Under the pieces are notes generated by a model. That model worked only from the letters and a program-made list of their open reading frames with translations. It searched no databases and was not told the DNA's origin. A program made the position numbers and the translations under genes. Shown in pieces: positions 54,619 to 63,451 of a stretch of DNA of 64,000 bases. Position 1 is the first letter of the stretch. Every line of letters begins with the position of its first letter. Origin of the DNA: Roseiarcus sp963794655 (GTDB lineage: Bacteria > Pseudomonadota > Alphaproteobacteria > Rhizobiales > Beijerinckiaceae); assembly GCA_963794655.1 (NCBI GenBank), contig CAWCEV010000007.1, positions 1 to 64,000 of the forward strand. Direction: 5' to 3'.

Positions 54619-55488
54619 TCAAGCTTTGACCGCGCCGGCGGTGAGGCCGGCTACGATATAGCGCTGCGCCATGAGGAACATGATGATCGCCGGGAGGATG
54701 GTGAGCGTGATGAAGGCCAGTACGAGTTGCCACGAGGTTACGTACTGCCCCTGGTAGGCCATGAGGCCTAGCGTCCAAGGATAGCGCGACTCGCTATCGA
54801 GGACGATGAGGGGCAGCAGATAACCGTTCCAGCTGCCGACAAAGGCGATAACCGCGACAGTGGACAGGATCGGCCCGGATAGCGGCAGGGTGATGTAGAA
54901 GAAATATCGGAAGTACCCGCATCCATCCATCATCGCGGCGTCGAGCAGCTCCGTCGGCAATTGCTTGAACGCGTTGCGGATGAGCAGCACGCTCATCGCC
55001 AGCGAGAAAGCGACCTGCGGCAGGATGATCCCCCAGTACGAATTGAGCAGGCCGAGATCGCGGATCTTTATGAAGAGCGGTACGATCGCCGTCGCTAGCG
55101 GGAACAGCAATCCGAGTTGAATGTATGCCATGAGGAATTTGTCGCCGAAGAAGCGCAGATGCGCGAGGGCGAAGGCAGCCATCGAGGAAACGATAAGCGT
55201 AAGCGCAACGGTGAAGAGGGCAATCAAAAGGGAATTCCCGAGCACCTGCCAATAGCGGTAGCCGGTCAGGATGCTCCAGTAGTTGCTCCACACCCAGACA
55301 TGCGGCAGGCCGAATGGATTGGTGCGCAATTCGCTCAGGTCTTTGAAGCCATTGAGCGCGGTGGCGAGAACCGGAAAGAGCACGAGCCCGGCGAGCACGA
55401 CCAGCGCCCCGAACGTGACGATTGCGGCGAGCCCGCCAGGGCGGCGCCCTGAGGCTGCAGGGCGAACGGCGTCGGCGGCCTCAGTCAT
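54619..55488 (-). CDS. Sugar ABC importer permease (MalG type), xylan locus
   Basis: 289 residues, six membrane helices, EAA loop LLDAAMMDGCGYFRYFFYIT and the terminal AQRYIVAGLTAGAVK of CUT1 permeases. It starts 8 bases inside the preceding permease gene, implying coupled translation. Partner of the genes at 55481-57757. Confidence 0.9.
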   Translation of the reverse strand: MTEAADAVRPAASGRRPGGLAAIVTFGALVVLAGLVLFPVLATALNGFKDLSELRTNPFGLPHVWVWSNYWSILTGYRYWQVLGNSLLIALFTVALTLIVSSMAAFALAHLRFFGDKFLMAYIQLGLLFPLATAIVPLFIKIRDLGLLNSYWGIILPQVAFSLAMSVLLIRNAFKQLPTELLDAAMMDGCGYFRYFFYITLPLSGPILSTVAVIAFVGSWNGYLLPLIVLDSESRYPWTLGLMAYQGQYVTSWQLVLAFITLTILPAIIMFLMAQRYIVAGLTAGAVKA

Positions 55489-56413
55489 CGCGCATCACGA
55501 GCCGTTGGTAGCCGAAGGCGAAGGTTACGCAAATGATGAAAAGCACCACGCCGACCGCGGAGCTGAAGCCGATCCGCATCCGGGTCAGACCGAAGAAGTA
55601 GAGGAACGAAACCATCGTATTGGTGGTCTCGAACGGTCCGCCGCCGGTCAAGGGTACAATGATGTCGAACAGCTGAAGCGCGCCGATGACGGAAAAGAAG
55701 ATCGAGAGCCGGATCATCGGTCCGAGCAGCGGCAGCGTGATGTGCCAGAAGCGCTGGAAAGGCGTCGCGCCGTCCATTTCCGCCGCCTCGAGCAGCGCGC
55801 CGTCGATCCCCTGCAGCCCGGCGATGTAGAGCATCATGTGGAAGCCGAAATACTTCCACAGGATGACGATCAGGACCGCGGAGAAGGCCCAGGTCTTGTC
55901 GGCAAGCAGGAAATAGGGCGGCGCTCCAAGGGCCGTCGTCACCGCGCCCGCAAGACCATAATCGCCGTCAAACATGAAGTGCCAGATGAGGCCCGCAGCA
56001 ACGTCCGCCAGCACATAGGGCAGAAAAAAGATCATCCGGAACCAGACCGCGCCGACGACACGACCGGCCACCATCACGGCCACAGCGAGCGCCAGCGGCA
56101 GCTGGATCAGGAGGGAGAAGACGATGATGATCGCGTTGTTGATCAGCGACCGGGTGAAGGTCGGATTGCCGAATAGATAGCCGTAGTTCTTAAGGCCAAT
56201 GAATTTTTCCGGGCGCCCGTAGCCGTTCCAGTTGAAGAACCCGTACCAGCCGGCCTCCACAATCGGCAGAAAGACAAAGATCGTAAATAGGAGAAGCGCC
56301 GGTGGCAGAAAGACGACCACGACGGCCCAGCCGTTCATGCTCATCCGTCGGGCCGGCTCGGCGTAGGCTGGCGCGGCAGTCGGTGGGGCTTCTACGTAAG
56401 TCGTGGCGGCCAA
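55481..56413 (-). CDS. Sugar ABC importer permease (MalF type), xylan locus
   Basis: 310 residues with a Pro/Ala-rich N-terminus, six membrane segments (first VVVVFLPPALLLFTIFVFLP) and the EAA loop LLEAAEMDGATPFQRFWHIT. Forms the channel with the MalG-type partner. Located 87 nt downstream of the binding-protein gene. Confidence 0.9.
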   Translation of the reverse strand: MAATTYVEAPPTAAPAYAEPARRMSMNGWAVVVVFLPPALLLFTIFVFLPIVEAGWYGFFNWNGYGRPEKFIGLKNYGYLFGNPTFTRSLINNAIIIVFSLLIQLPLALAVAVMVAGRVVGAVWFRMIFFLPYVLADVAAGLIWHFMFDGDYGLAGAVTTALGAPPYFLLADKTWAFSAVLIVILWKYFGFHMMLYIAGLQGIDGALLEAAEMDGATPFQRFWHITLPLLGPMIRLSIFFSVIGALQLFDIIVPLTGGGPFETTNTMVSFLYFFGLTRMRIGFSSAVGVVLFIICVTFAFGYQRLVMRDD

Positions 56414-56500
56414 GAAAACGAGCCTCCGGTCACGTCACGCGCTGTCGGCCTCGCCCTGATAACAAGGCGAGGCCGGGAGTCTGACCGCTCTGCAGATGCC

Positions 56501-57757
56501 TTACTGCTGGTCGGCGGCTTCCTGGATCGCGGCTGCGGCCGCTTCCGGTGTCATCTGGCCAGCCGCCACCGCAACGGAAACGTCGTTGATAACGCGGCCG
56601 ACCGACGGGCCGAGATCCTGATCGAAGTAGTTCTGATGGTAGGTCGTCTTGGAGAGATCGTCAGCAAGACGCTTGAACAGCGGATCGGTGAAGGAGGCTT
56701 CCGCGCCTTTGACGACCGGAATATAGGCTGCTTTGGCGGCCGCTTCCTTCGCATACTTCTCCTGGCTGAAGAATTTGAGGAAATCGAGCGCCTCGGGCGG
56801 GGCGGACTTGCTCACCAGCCAGCCATTGATGCCGCCAAGCGTATCGGTCGCCTTGCCCTTGCCGCCCTCAACGACCGGGAACGAGAGGATACCGATGTCC
56901 TCAGGCGGAAGGCCCTTGCCGTTGGTCGCGTTCGGCCCCTGCATGCCGAGCAGCCATTGGCCCATAAGGTCCATCGCCCCCTTGCCGTCGCCGAACATGC
57001 CAGAGGATTGGGCGTGCGAGGTCGATAGATAGCCGGGCTGGAACGGCTCGAGCGCGGCGAGCTCGTGCAGCCGCTTCCCGGCTTCGACGAAGGTCGCGTT
57101 CTTGAATCCGCCGTCCTTGCCGGCCTTCGCGTCGGCGAGCGCGTGCTCGCCGCCGATGCGCATGACGAGATAGGAATAATAGAAATGCATCGGCCACTTT
57201 TCGCCGGCGCCGACTACGAGCGGCGTGATCCCGGCAGCTTTGAGCTTCTTCACCGCGCCGAGAAAATCATCCCAGGATTTGATGTCCTCAGCCTTCACAC
57301 CCGCTTTATCGAACAGCTTCTTGTTGTAATAGAACGCAACCTCGCCGACCTCGAACGGTACGCCGACGACCTTGCCGTCGACCTTGAACGCATCGACGGC
57401 GGTTGGGGAGAGTTCCGACTCCCACGAGGCGACGTCCTTTGTAATGTCTTTCAGGAACCCGGCCTTGTCTTGCGCCTGCATGACGCCGCCGCCCCAGCTG
57501 TAGAAAAGCTCCGGACGCAACTCGTCGGCCTGCAGCATGGTCGGTAGCTTCGCCTTGAAGGCCTCGTTCTCCAGATACTTGAACTGGACGGTAACGCCCG
57601 GATGCGCTGCGTTGTAATCGCTCGCAATCTGGTCCCAGATCGCTTTCTGGGCTGCGTTGTCGCTCACATGGAGAACGGTAACGTGGGTATCCGCGTAAGC
57701 AGGCGCCATCAGCGCAGCTAGGCACCCCGCGGCAAAGGCAAATTGACGAAAATTCAT
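56501..57757 (-). CDS. Sugar-binding protein of ABC importer, xylan locus
   Basis: 418 residues, signal peptide MNFRQFAFAAGCLAALMAPA with cleavage near AYA. Typical family 1 binding-protein blocks: DYNAAHPGVTVQFKYLENEA, ELFYSWGGGVMQAQDKAGFL and GGINGWLVSKSAPPEALDFL. GGAGGAAAT precedes the ATG. Divergent from the ROK regulator gene. Likely binds xylo- or arabinoxylo-oligosaccharides. Confidence 0.92.
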   Translation of the reverse strand: MNFRQFAFAAGCLAALMAPAYADTHVTVLHVSDNAAQKAIWDQIASDYNAAHPGVTVQFKYLENEAFKAKLPTMLQADELRPELFYSWGGGVMQAQDKAGFLKDITKDVASWESELSPTAVDAFKVDGKVVGVPFEVGEVAFYYNKKLFDKAGVKAEDIKSWDDFLGAVKKLKAAGITPLVVGAGEKWPMHFYYSYLVMRIGGEHALADAKAGKDGGFKNATFVEAGKRLHELAALEPFQPGYLSTSHAQSSGMFGDGKGAMDLMGQWLLGMQGPNATNGKGLPPEDIGILSFPVVEGGKGKATDTLGGINGWLVSKSAPPEALDFLKFFSQEKYAKEAAAKAAYIPVVKGAEASFTDPLFKRLADDLSKTTYHQNYFDQDLGPSVGRVINDVSVAVAAGQMTPEAAAAAIQEAADQQ

Positions 57758-57835
57758 GGATTTCCTCCGGAGGACAGTCTCGGCGGCGTTCTTTTGTCCG
57801 CGATGCGGATAAAATCTGTCCCGAGTTCACTCAGG

Positions 57836-57841
57836 TGTCAA
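57836..57841 (-). promoter_or_regulatory. Possible -35 box for the binding-protein operon
   Basis: TTGACA on the minus strand, about 80 nt before the binding-protein ATG. The -10 at 17-nt spacing (CAGATT) is weak. Confidence 0.3.
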
Positions 57842-57882
57842 GACAACCAACGAGAAATAGGCAAAAAATGCGGGCCGGGCGA

Positions 57883-57912
57883 TTGACAGCTTGTCGTAGA
57901 ATGGAAAATAAT
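57883..57912 (+). promoter_or_regulatory. Promoter of the ROK operon
   Basis: TTGACA (57883-57888), 18-nt spacer, AATAAT (57907-57912), 48 nt before the ROK start codon. The -10 overlaps GGAA-N5-TTCC, a possible operator. Confidence 0.5.
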
Positions 57913-57959
57913 TCCGCCTCCCGTAGAAAAAATGCGCCTTTAGCGGAAACGTCCGAGCG

Positions 57960-59204
57960 ATGAAGACCGCCGATCCTGAATTGATGCGCGCGATCAATCG
58001 CTTTCACGTGATGGACGCGGTCCGGCGCTTCGGCCCGGTGTCACGGGTCGAGATCTGCCAATTGACCGATCTCAGCGCCACAACCGTCTCGGCCATCACC
58101 GCGGCCCTCCTAGACGACCGCCTCATCGTCCCGCTTCAGGTCGGGGCGGTGCGGGACGCGGGACGCGGCCGGCCCAGGGTCATGCTCAAGCTCAATCCGG
58201 GGGCGGCTCATGTCGTGGGGGTCAAGCTCGCGCCCGACCAGATTACGATCGCTGTGACCAATTTTTGCGCCGACGTTCTGCGCTCGCTCTCGTTGCCGGT
58301 CCGGATCGATCGGCAGAAGGCCTCGGTCATTGCCGATCTGGTCGAGGATGGCGTCCGCCGGTGCGTAAGTGACGCTGGTCTCGAAATCGCGGACATCTCT
58401 GGCGTCTGCGTCGGCTTCCCGGGCGTGGTCGAGCGGGCGGCGGGCGTTTGCCGCCAGAGCCCGATCCTCCAGGAGCGCGATGTCCCCTTCGGCGCCGACC
58501 TCACCCAACGCCTTGGGGTGCCCGCCTCGATCGACAGCGACGTCAATCTGGTGACCCTGGCCGAGCACTGGTTTGGGCAGGCGCGCGATCTCAACGATTT
58601 CCTTGTCGTCAATGTCGAGCGCAGCCTGGGCCTCGGCATCCTCCACAACGGCGAATTGTTTCGCGGCGCGAACGGCCTCAGTCCCGACCTCGGCGATCTC
58701 ATGGTTCGCCCGCCTGGTAGTGGCGGCGGCGGGCGCCTCGCGGACGTTGCATCTGAGGACTCGGTGCTGATCGAAGCCGAAGCGCTCATGGGCGAGCGCG
58801 AGCCGGAGGGGGCGCCGCACGCCGGACGGGCGATGGCGCTTTTTCTGCAGCGCGCAGCCGCAGGCGACAAGCGCTGCGCGCGCGTGCTCGCCGCGGCCGG
58901 CGAGGCCCTCGGTTTCGCGGTCGCCAATCTGATTACCCTGTTCGCGCCGCCCAAGGTCATCATTTCCGGGCGCGCCATGGCGACCAGCGACCATTTCATC
59001 GAACCTTTACGCAAGACGGTCGCTCATCTCCTGCCCGCGAGTCTCGCCGATGTCTCCGATATCATCGTTCGCGAATGGAGCGACGGAAACTGGCTGCAGG
59101 GCGCGGCCGCGATGACGCTTCGCGATCTCTACGGCGCGCCCTGGGGCACAACCGGCCCAGCGCCAATTCGCGAAGCCCTTCAGCCTCAGATCGGAGAGAT
59201 GTGA
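57960..59204 (+). CDS. ROK-family (XylR/NagC-type) repressor
   Basis: 414 residues. The N-terminal winged HTH is clear (FGPVSRVEICQLTDLSATTV), followed by a ROK sugar-kinase fold (AAHVVGVKLAPDQITIAVTN, ASIDSDVNLVTLAEHWFGQA). The usual zinc motif C-x-C-G-x2-G-C-x-E is missing: after GLSPDLGDLMV there is a Gly-rich stretch without Cys. It probably represses the divergent importer and its own operon in the absence of xylose-type sugars. Its stop overlaps the next start (TGATG). Confidence 0.88.
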   Translation: MKTADPELMRAINRFHVMDAVRRFGPVSRVEICQLTDLSATTVSAITAALLDDRLIVPLQVGAVRDAGRGRPRVMLKLNPGAAHVVGVKLAPDQITIAVTNFCADVLRSLSLPVRIDRQKASVIADLVEDGVRRCVSDAGLEIADISGVCVGFPGVVERAAGVCRQSPILQERDVPFGADLTQRLGVPASIDSDVNLVTLAEHWFGQARDLNDFLVVNVERSLGLGILHNGELFRGANGLSPDLGDLMVRPPGSGGGGRLADVASEDSVLIEAEALMGEREPEGAPHAGRAMALFLQRAAAGDKRCARVLAAAGEALGFAVANLITLFAPPKVIISGRAMATSDHFIEPLRKTVAHLLPASLADVSDIIVREWSDGNWLQGAAAMTLRDLYGAPWGTTGPAPIREALQPQIGEM

Positions 59205-60301
59205 TGAAGCCGGTTGGCGTCGGGGTAATCGGCTGCGGCAACATCAGCGCCGCCTATCTGACGGCTGCAAAAAAGTTCCCGATCCTCAACCTCGTGGCGC
59301 TGGCGGACGCCAATCCCGCCGCCGCCGAGGCGCGAGGCGCCGAATTTGGGCTTCCTGCACGCCCGGTCGATGCGCTATTCGCCGACCCGGCGGTCGAGAT
59401 CATCCTCAACCTTACGGTCCCCAAAGTCCATGTCGAGGTCGGCCTCAAGGCGATCGCCGCCGGCAAGCACGTCCACTCGGAAAAGCCGCTCGGCGTCGCC
59501 ATCGCCGAGGCCCGCACGCTGATCGACGCCGCCGCCGCGAAGGGGCTCAGGATCGGCTGCGCGCCGGACACGTTTCTCGGCGGCGCCCATCAGACCGCGC
59601 GCCGCGCCGTCGACGAAGGGTTGATCGGACGGCCGATCGGTGGAACGGCGTTCTTCATGTGCCCGGGCCATGAGCGCTGGCATCCGAACCCGGGCTTCTA
59701 TTACCTTGCAGGCGGCGGCCCGATGCTCGACATGGGCCCCTACTATCTCACCGACCTTGTGAATCTGCTCGGCCCGGTGGCGGGCGTCAGCGGCGTTGCG
59801 ACCCGCACCAGGTCCGAGCGCCTCGTCACCAGCAAGCCGCTTGCAGGAACCCGCGTTCCCGTCGAGGTGGCGACGCACGTCACGGGGACGCTGACTTTCG
59901 CGAGCGGAGCGGCGGTCTCGATCACAATGAGCTTCGACGTCTCGCGCCACCGGCACGGACCGATTGAGCTCTATGGCGAGGCGGGCTCGCTCATCGTTCC
60001 CGACCCGAACTATTTCGGCGGCAAGGTCGAGTTCGCGACCGCCTCCGACGACTGGCGCGAAATTCCCACCGAGGGCCCGTATTCGGACGGTAACTACCGC
60101 ATCGTTGGCCTCGCGGACATGGCGCAGGCAATTCGCTCCGGCCGGCCGCACCGCGCCAGCGGCGAGCTCGCGTTTCATGTGCTCGAGGTGATGGAGGCGT
60201 TCCAGAAGTCGTCGGACAGCGGCAAGTCGACGCAGATCTCAAGCCGGCCGCCGCGGCCGGCGCCCTTGCCGCCCACGCTCCACGTCGGCGAACTCGACTG
60301 A
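59204..60301 (+). CDS. Gfo/Idh/MocA-family oxidoreductase
   Basis: 365 residues. The N-terminal NAD(P)-binding fold begins VGVGVIGCGNISAAYLTAAK, with EKPLGVAIAEA as the conserved catalytic Lys region and GGGPMLDMGPYYLTDLVNLL in the C-terminal domain. Acts on sugars or polyols; the exact substrate is unknown. ATG at 59204 overlaps the ROK stop by one base, so the genes are translationally coupled. Confidence 0.9.
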   Translation: MKPVGVGVIGCGNISAAYLTAAKKFPILNLVALADANPAAAEARGAEFGLPARPVDALFADPAVEIILNLTVPKVHVEVGLKAIAAGKHVHSEKPLGVAIAEARTLIDAAAAKGLRIGCAPDTFLGGAHQTARRAVDEGLIGRPIGGTAFFMCPGHERWHPNPGFYYLAGGGPMLDMGPYYLTDLVNLLGPVAGVSGVATRTRSERLVTSKPLAGTRVPVEVATHVTGTLTFASGAAVSITMSFDVSRHRHGPIELYGEAGSLIVPDPNYFGGKVEFATASDDWREIPTEGPYSDGNYRIVGLADMAQAIRSGRPHRASGELAFHVLEVMEAFQKSSDSGKSTQISSRPPRPAPLPPTLHVGELD

Positions 60302-60327
60302 ATATAGGATCTTGAACGGAGGAACCG

Positions 60328-60969
60328 ATGCGGGAAGCGCTCATCGTCTGGGGCGGATGGAGCGGTCATGAGCCCGAGCAGGGGGCGCATGTCGTCGCCA
60401 AGATGCTCGAGGATCATGACTTCAAAGTCTATATCGAAAACACCACCGAGGCGTTCGCCGATCCGGCGATCGCGGATATGAGTCTTGTCGTGCCGATCGT
60501 CACGATGTCGAAGATCGAAAAGGAAGAAGTCGAGAACCTGACTGCCGCCGTGCGCGGCGGCGTTGGGCTCGCAGGCTATCATGGCTGCATGTGCGACGCT
60601 TTCCGCGACAGCGTCGACTACCAGTTCATGTGCGGCGGCCAGTGGGTCGCCCACCCCGGCAACGTCATCGACTACCAGGTCGACGTCACCAGACCCGACG
60701 ATCCGATCATGCGCGGAATCTCGAGCTTTCCCTACCGGTCCGAGCAATATTACATGCACGTCGATCCGTCGAACGAGGTGCTGGCGACGACCACCTTCTC
60801 CGGCGAGCACGCCCCCTGGACCAAGGGCGTGGTGATGCCGGTTGTCTGGAAGCGCCGCCACGGCGAAGGGCGCGTGTTCTACTCATCCCTCGGCCATGTA
60901 ACCGCCGAATTCGGCGTGCCGCAGATGAAGAGCATTCTGGAGCGCGGCATGCTCTGGGCCGCGCGCTGA
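60328..60969 (+). CDS. ThuA-domain protein
   Basis: 213 residues, GGAGG upstream of the ATG. The glutamine-amidotransferase-like fold shows ALIVWGGWSGHEPEQGAHVV, GLAGYHGCMCDAFRDSVDY and WKRRHGEGRVFYSSLGHVTA, typical of ThuA proteins of trehalose/sugar catabolic operons. Partner of the Gfo/Idh/MocA enzyme by usual co-occurrence; the precise reaction is not established. Confidence 0.9.
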   Translation: MREALIVWGGWSGHEPEQGAHVVAKMLEDHDFKVYIENTTEAFADPAIADMSLVVPIVTMSKIEKEEVENLTAAVRGGVGLAGYHGCMCDAFRDSVDYQFMCGGQWVAHPGNVIDYQVDVTRPDDPIMRGISSFPYRSEQYYMHVDPSNEVLATTTFSGEHAPWTKGVVMPVVWKRRHGEGRVFYSSLGHVTAEFGVPQMKSILERGMLWAAR

Positions 60970-60984
60970 AGCGCCCCGTTGAGC

Positions 60985-62623
60985 ATGATCCGAAACCCGA
61001 TCCTGCCGGGGTTCAATCCCGATCCGTCGATTTGCCGGGTCGGCGACGATTATTACATCGCCACCTCGACCTTCGAATGGTTTCCCGGTGTGCAGATCCA
61101 TCACTCGCGGGACCTCGTCAATTGGCGCCTCATGCGGCGGCCCCTCGAACGGGCCTCACAGCTCGACATGCGCGGTGAGCCGGACTCCTGCGGCGTCTGG
61201 GCGCCGTGTCTCTCCCACGCCGACGGCAAGTTCTGGCTCGTCTATACCGACGTCAAGCGCTTCGATGGCGACTTCAAGGACGCCCACAACTACATCGTCA
61301 ACGCGCCGACGATCGAAGCTCCGTGGTCGGACCCTGTCTATGTCAACTCAAGCGGATTTGATCCGTCGCTGTTTCATGACGACGATGGGCGCAAGTGGTT
61401 CCTCAACATGGTCTGGAACCATCGCGGTCCCGCGGGCGCCCATCTCAAGCACCCGAGCTTTTTTGGCATCGCGCTGCAGGAATGGGACGCAGCCGCCGGC
61501 CGGCTCATCGGATCGCCGAGAAATATCTTCGCTGGCAGCCAGCACGGCCTTGTCGAAGGCCCGCATCTCTTCAAGCGCGCCGGATGGTATTATTTGACAG
61601 TCGCCGAAGGCGGGACCGGGTACGATCACGCCGTTACAATGGCGCGCTCGCGCAAGATCGACGGCCCATACGAGCTGAACTCCAAGCACCCATCTCCTGA
61701 CCTCCAAGAACGCGCCCGATGCCGCCTTGCAGCGCGCGGGTCATGGACAGATCGTCGAGACACCGGACGGGCAGGTCTATCACACCCACCTCTGCTCGAG
61801 GCCGCTCAGCGGAGTGAGGCGCTCGCCGCTCGGCCGGGAGACCGCGATTCAGAAATGTGTCTGGGGCGAGGATGGCTGGCTGCGCCTCGCGAATGGCGGC
61901 CAGATTCCCGCGGTCGAGGTTCCCTCGCCGTTCGACGCTCCGTTCAAGCCGAAGCCCGCGCGTCAGACCTATTTGTTCTCCCCTGACGCCGGATTGCCGC
62001 TCGACTTCCAATGGCTCAGGAGTCCGACGCCTGAGCGTATATTCTCGCTTTCCGCGAGACCCGGCTGGCTGCGTCTCTATGCGCGCAAGTCGATCGGCTC
62101 CTGGTTCGAACAGGCGCTCGTTGCGCGGCGCCAGGAGCATTTCGTCTACCGCGCGGAGACGGAGCTTGATTTCCAACCGCGCGTATTTCAGCACGCAGCC
62201 GGCCTGACTGCCTATTACAACCGCACGAAATTCCACTGCCTGGCGGTCGGCTGGGACGAGGAGCTGGGACGGTCGCTCACAATCATGAGCTGCGCCGGCG
62301 ATTATCCGGAGGGACGGCTGAGCTTCCCGCTCAATGCGCCGATGCGGCTCGCCGGCGACGGGCCGGTTCGCCTCGCTGCGTCGGTCAATCACGCCAGCCT
62401 GCAATTCGCCTACGCGCTTGATGGCGGCGAATGGACACCGGTCGGCCCTGTCCTCGACGCCTCTCTGGTGTCTGACGAAGCGGGCGGCGGCGAGCATCGC
62501 TCGTTCACCGGGGCTTTTGTCGGCATGTTCGCGTTCGGCGTCGCGGGCGGAGAGATATCCGCCGATTTCAGGTATTTCGGCTACGAAACTTCGGCCGAGG
62601 GACAATCGATTACGCCGCGATAG
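60985..62623 (+). pseudogene. GH43 beta-xylosidase/arabinofuranosidase, frameshifted
   Basis: The five-bladed GH43 domain begins IRNPILPGFNPDPSICRVGD with the catalytic Asp in NPDPS. The transition-state Asp region SGFDPSLFHDDDGRKWF and the acid Glu in GLVEGPHLFKRAGWYYLT follow. At about 61684-61700 the frame changes: LTSKNAPDAALQRAGHGQIV and the C-terminal beta-sandwich domain (to SAEGQSITPR) continue in another frame. The span of 1639 nt has one base too many. The two halves are otherwise normal, so this may be a recent mutation or a sequencing error. It lies 15 nt after thuA and overlaps the convergent transglutaminase gene by 14 nt. ATG 60985 is favoured over TTG 60979. Confidence 0.85.
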
Positions 62624-63425
62624 GCTCCTCGTAAGTCGTTACCTCGAAGCGCTTCAAAAGCGGCTGACCGAACGCGGTCGAGATCGCGACGTCGGCGGCG
62701 TCGCGGCCGCGCGCCATCACGATGCGCCCGATGCGCGGCGCGTTGTGGCGTGCGTCGAACGTATACCAGCGTCCGTTGAGAAAGACCTCGAACCAGGCGG
62801 AGAAATCCATCGGCGCCGGATCTGGCGGCACGCCGATGTCGCCCAGATAGCCTGTGCAGTAGCGCGCCGGCACGTTCATCGCCCGGCAGAGCGCGGCGGC
62901 GAGATGGGCGAAGTCGCGGCAGACGCCGATCCCCTCGCGAAACCCGTCCGACGCCGTGCGGCGCGGGTTGGCCGCGGCGTAGTCGAAGCGGATGCGCGAA
63001 TTGACGAAGTCGCAGATCGCCTGCACGAGCTTCGCCCCGCCGCCGATCCCCCCGAACTGTGACCAGGCGAAATCGCTCAGATTGTCGCTGTCGCAATAGC
63101 GGCTCGCGAGCAAATAGACGAGCACCTCGCTCGGCAACTTGGCGACCGGGGTCAGCGGCGCGTCCTCGGGCGTCTCGTCGGGCGACCCGCTGTCGCGGAT
63201 GGTGAAATCATTGCGGAAGGTCACTAGGCCGGGCTGCGCTTCGACCCGGGTGACCCGGTTGCCGAACAGATCGAGATAGTCTTCGGTCGGATATTGCGGC
63301 TCCGTTCGCACCACGTCCGGCGAGAGGAGATCGCCGGCGCGCGAGGGATGGATGTTGAGGTGCAAGATCATCGGCGTCACAGCGGCGCATTCGAAGCCGA
63401 TCGCATATCCCGCGCGGATGATCAT
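62610..63425 (-). CDS. Transglutaminase-like protein, copy 2
   Basis: 271 residues, paralogue of the gene at 19585. The N-terminal beta domain (AVTPMILHLNIHPSRAGDLL), the Cys motif GVCRDFAHLAAALCRAMNVP and TFDARHNAPRIGRIVMARGR are clear. As in copy 1, the position of the usual catalytic His is Ser (PMDFSAWFEVFL). It is 26 nt from the next transglutaminase gene on the same strand and probably co-transcribed with it. Confidence 0.88.
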   Translation of the reverse strand: MIIRAGYAIGFECAAVTPMILHLNIHPSRAGDLLSPDVVRTEPQYPTEDYLDLFGNRVTRVEAQPGLVTFRNDFTIRDSGSPDETPEDAPLTPVAKLPSEVLVYLLASRYCDSDNLSDFAWSQFGGIGGGAKLVQAICDFVNSRIRFDYAAANPRRTASDGFREGIGVCRDFAHLAAALCRAMNVPARYCTGYLGDIGVPPDPAPMDFSAWFEVFLNGRWYTFDARHNAPRIGRIVMARGRDAADVAISTAFGQPLLKRFEVTTYEEPIAA

Positions 63426-63451
63426 ATCTAAAAACCCCTGATGTTTCGGCC

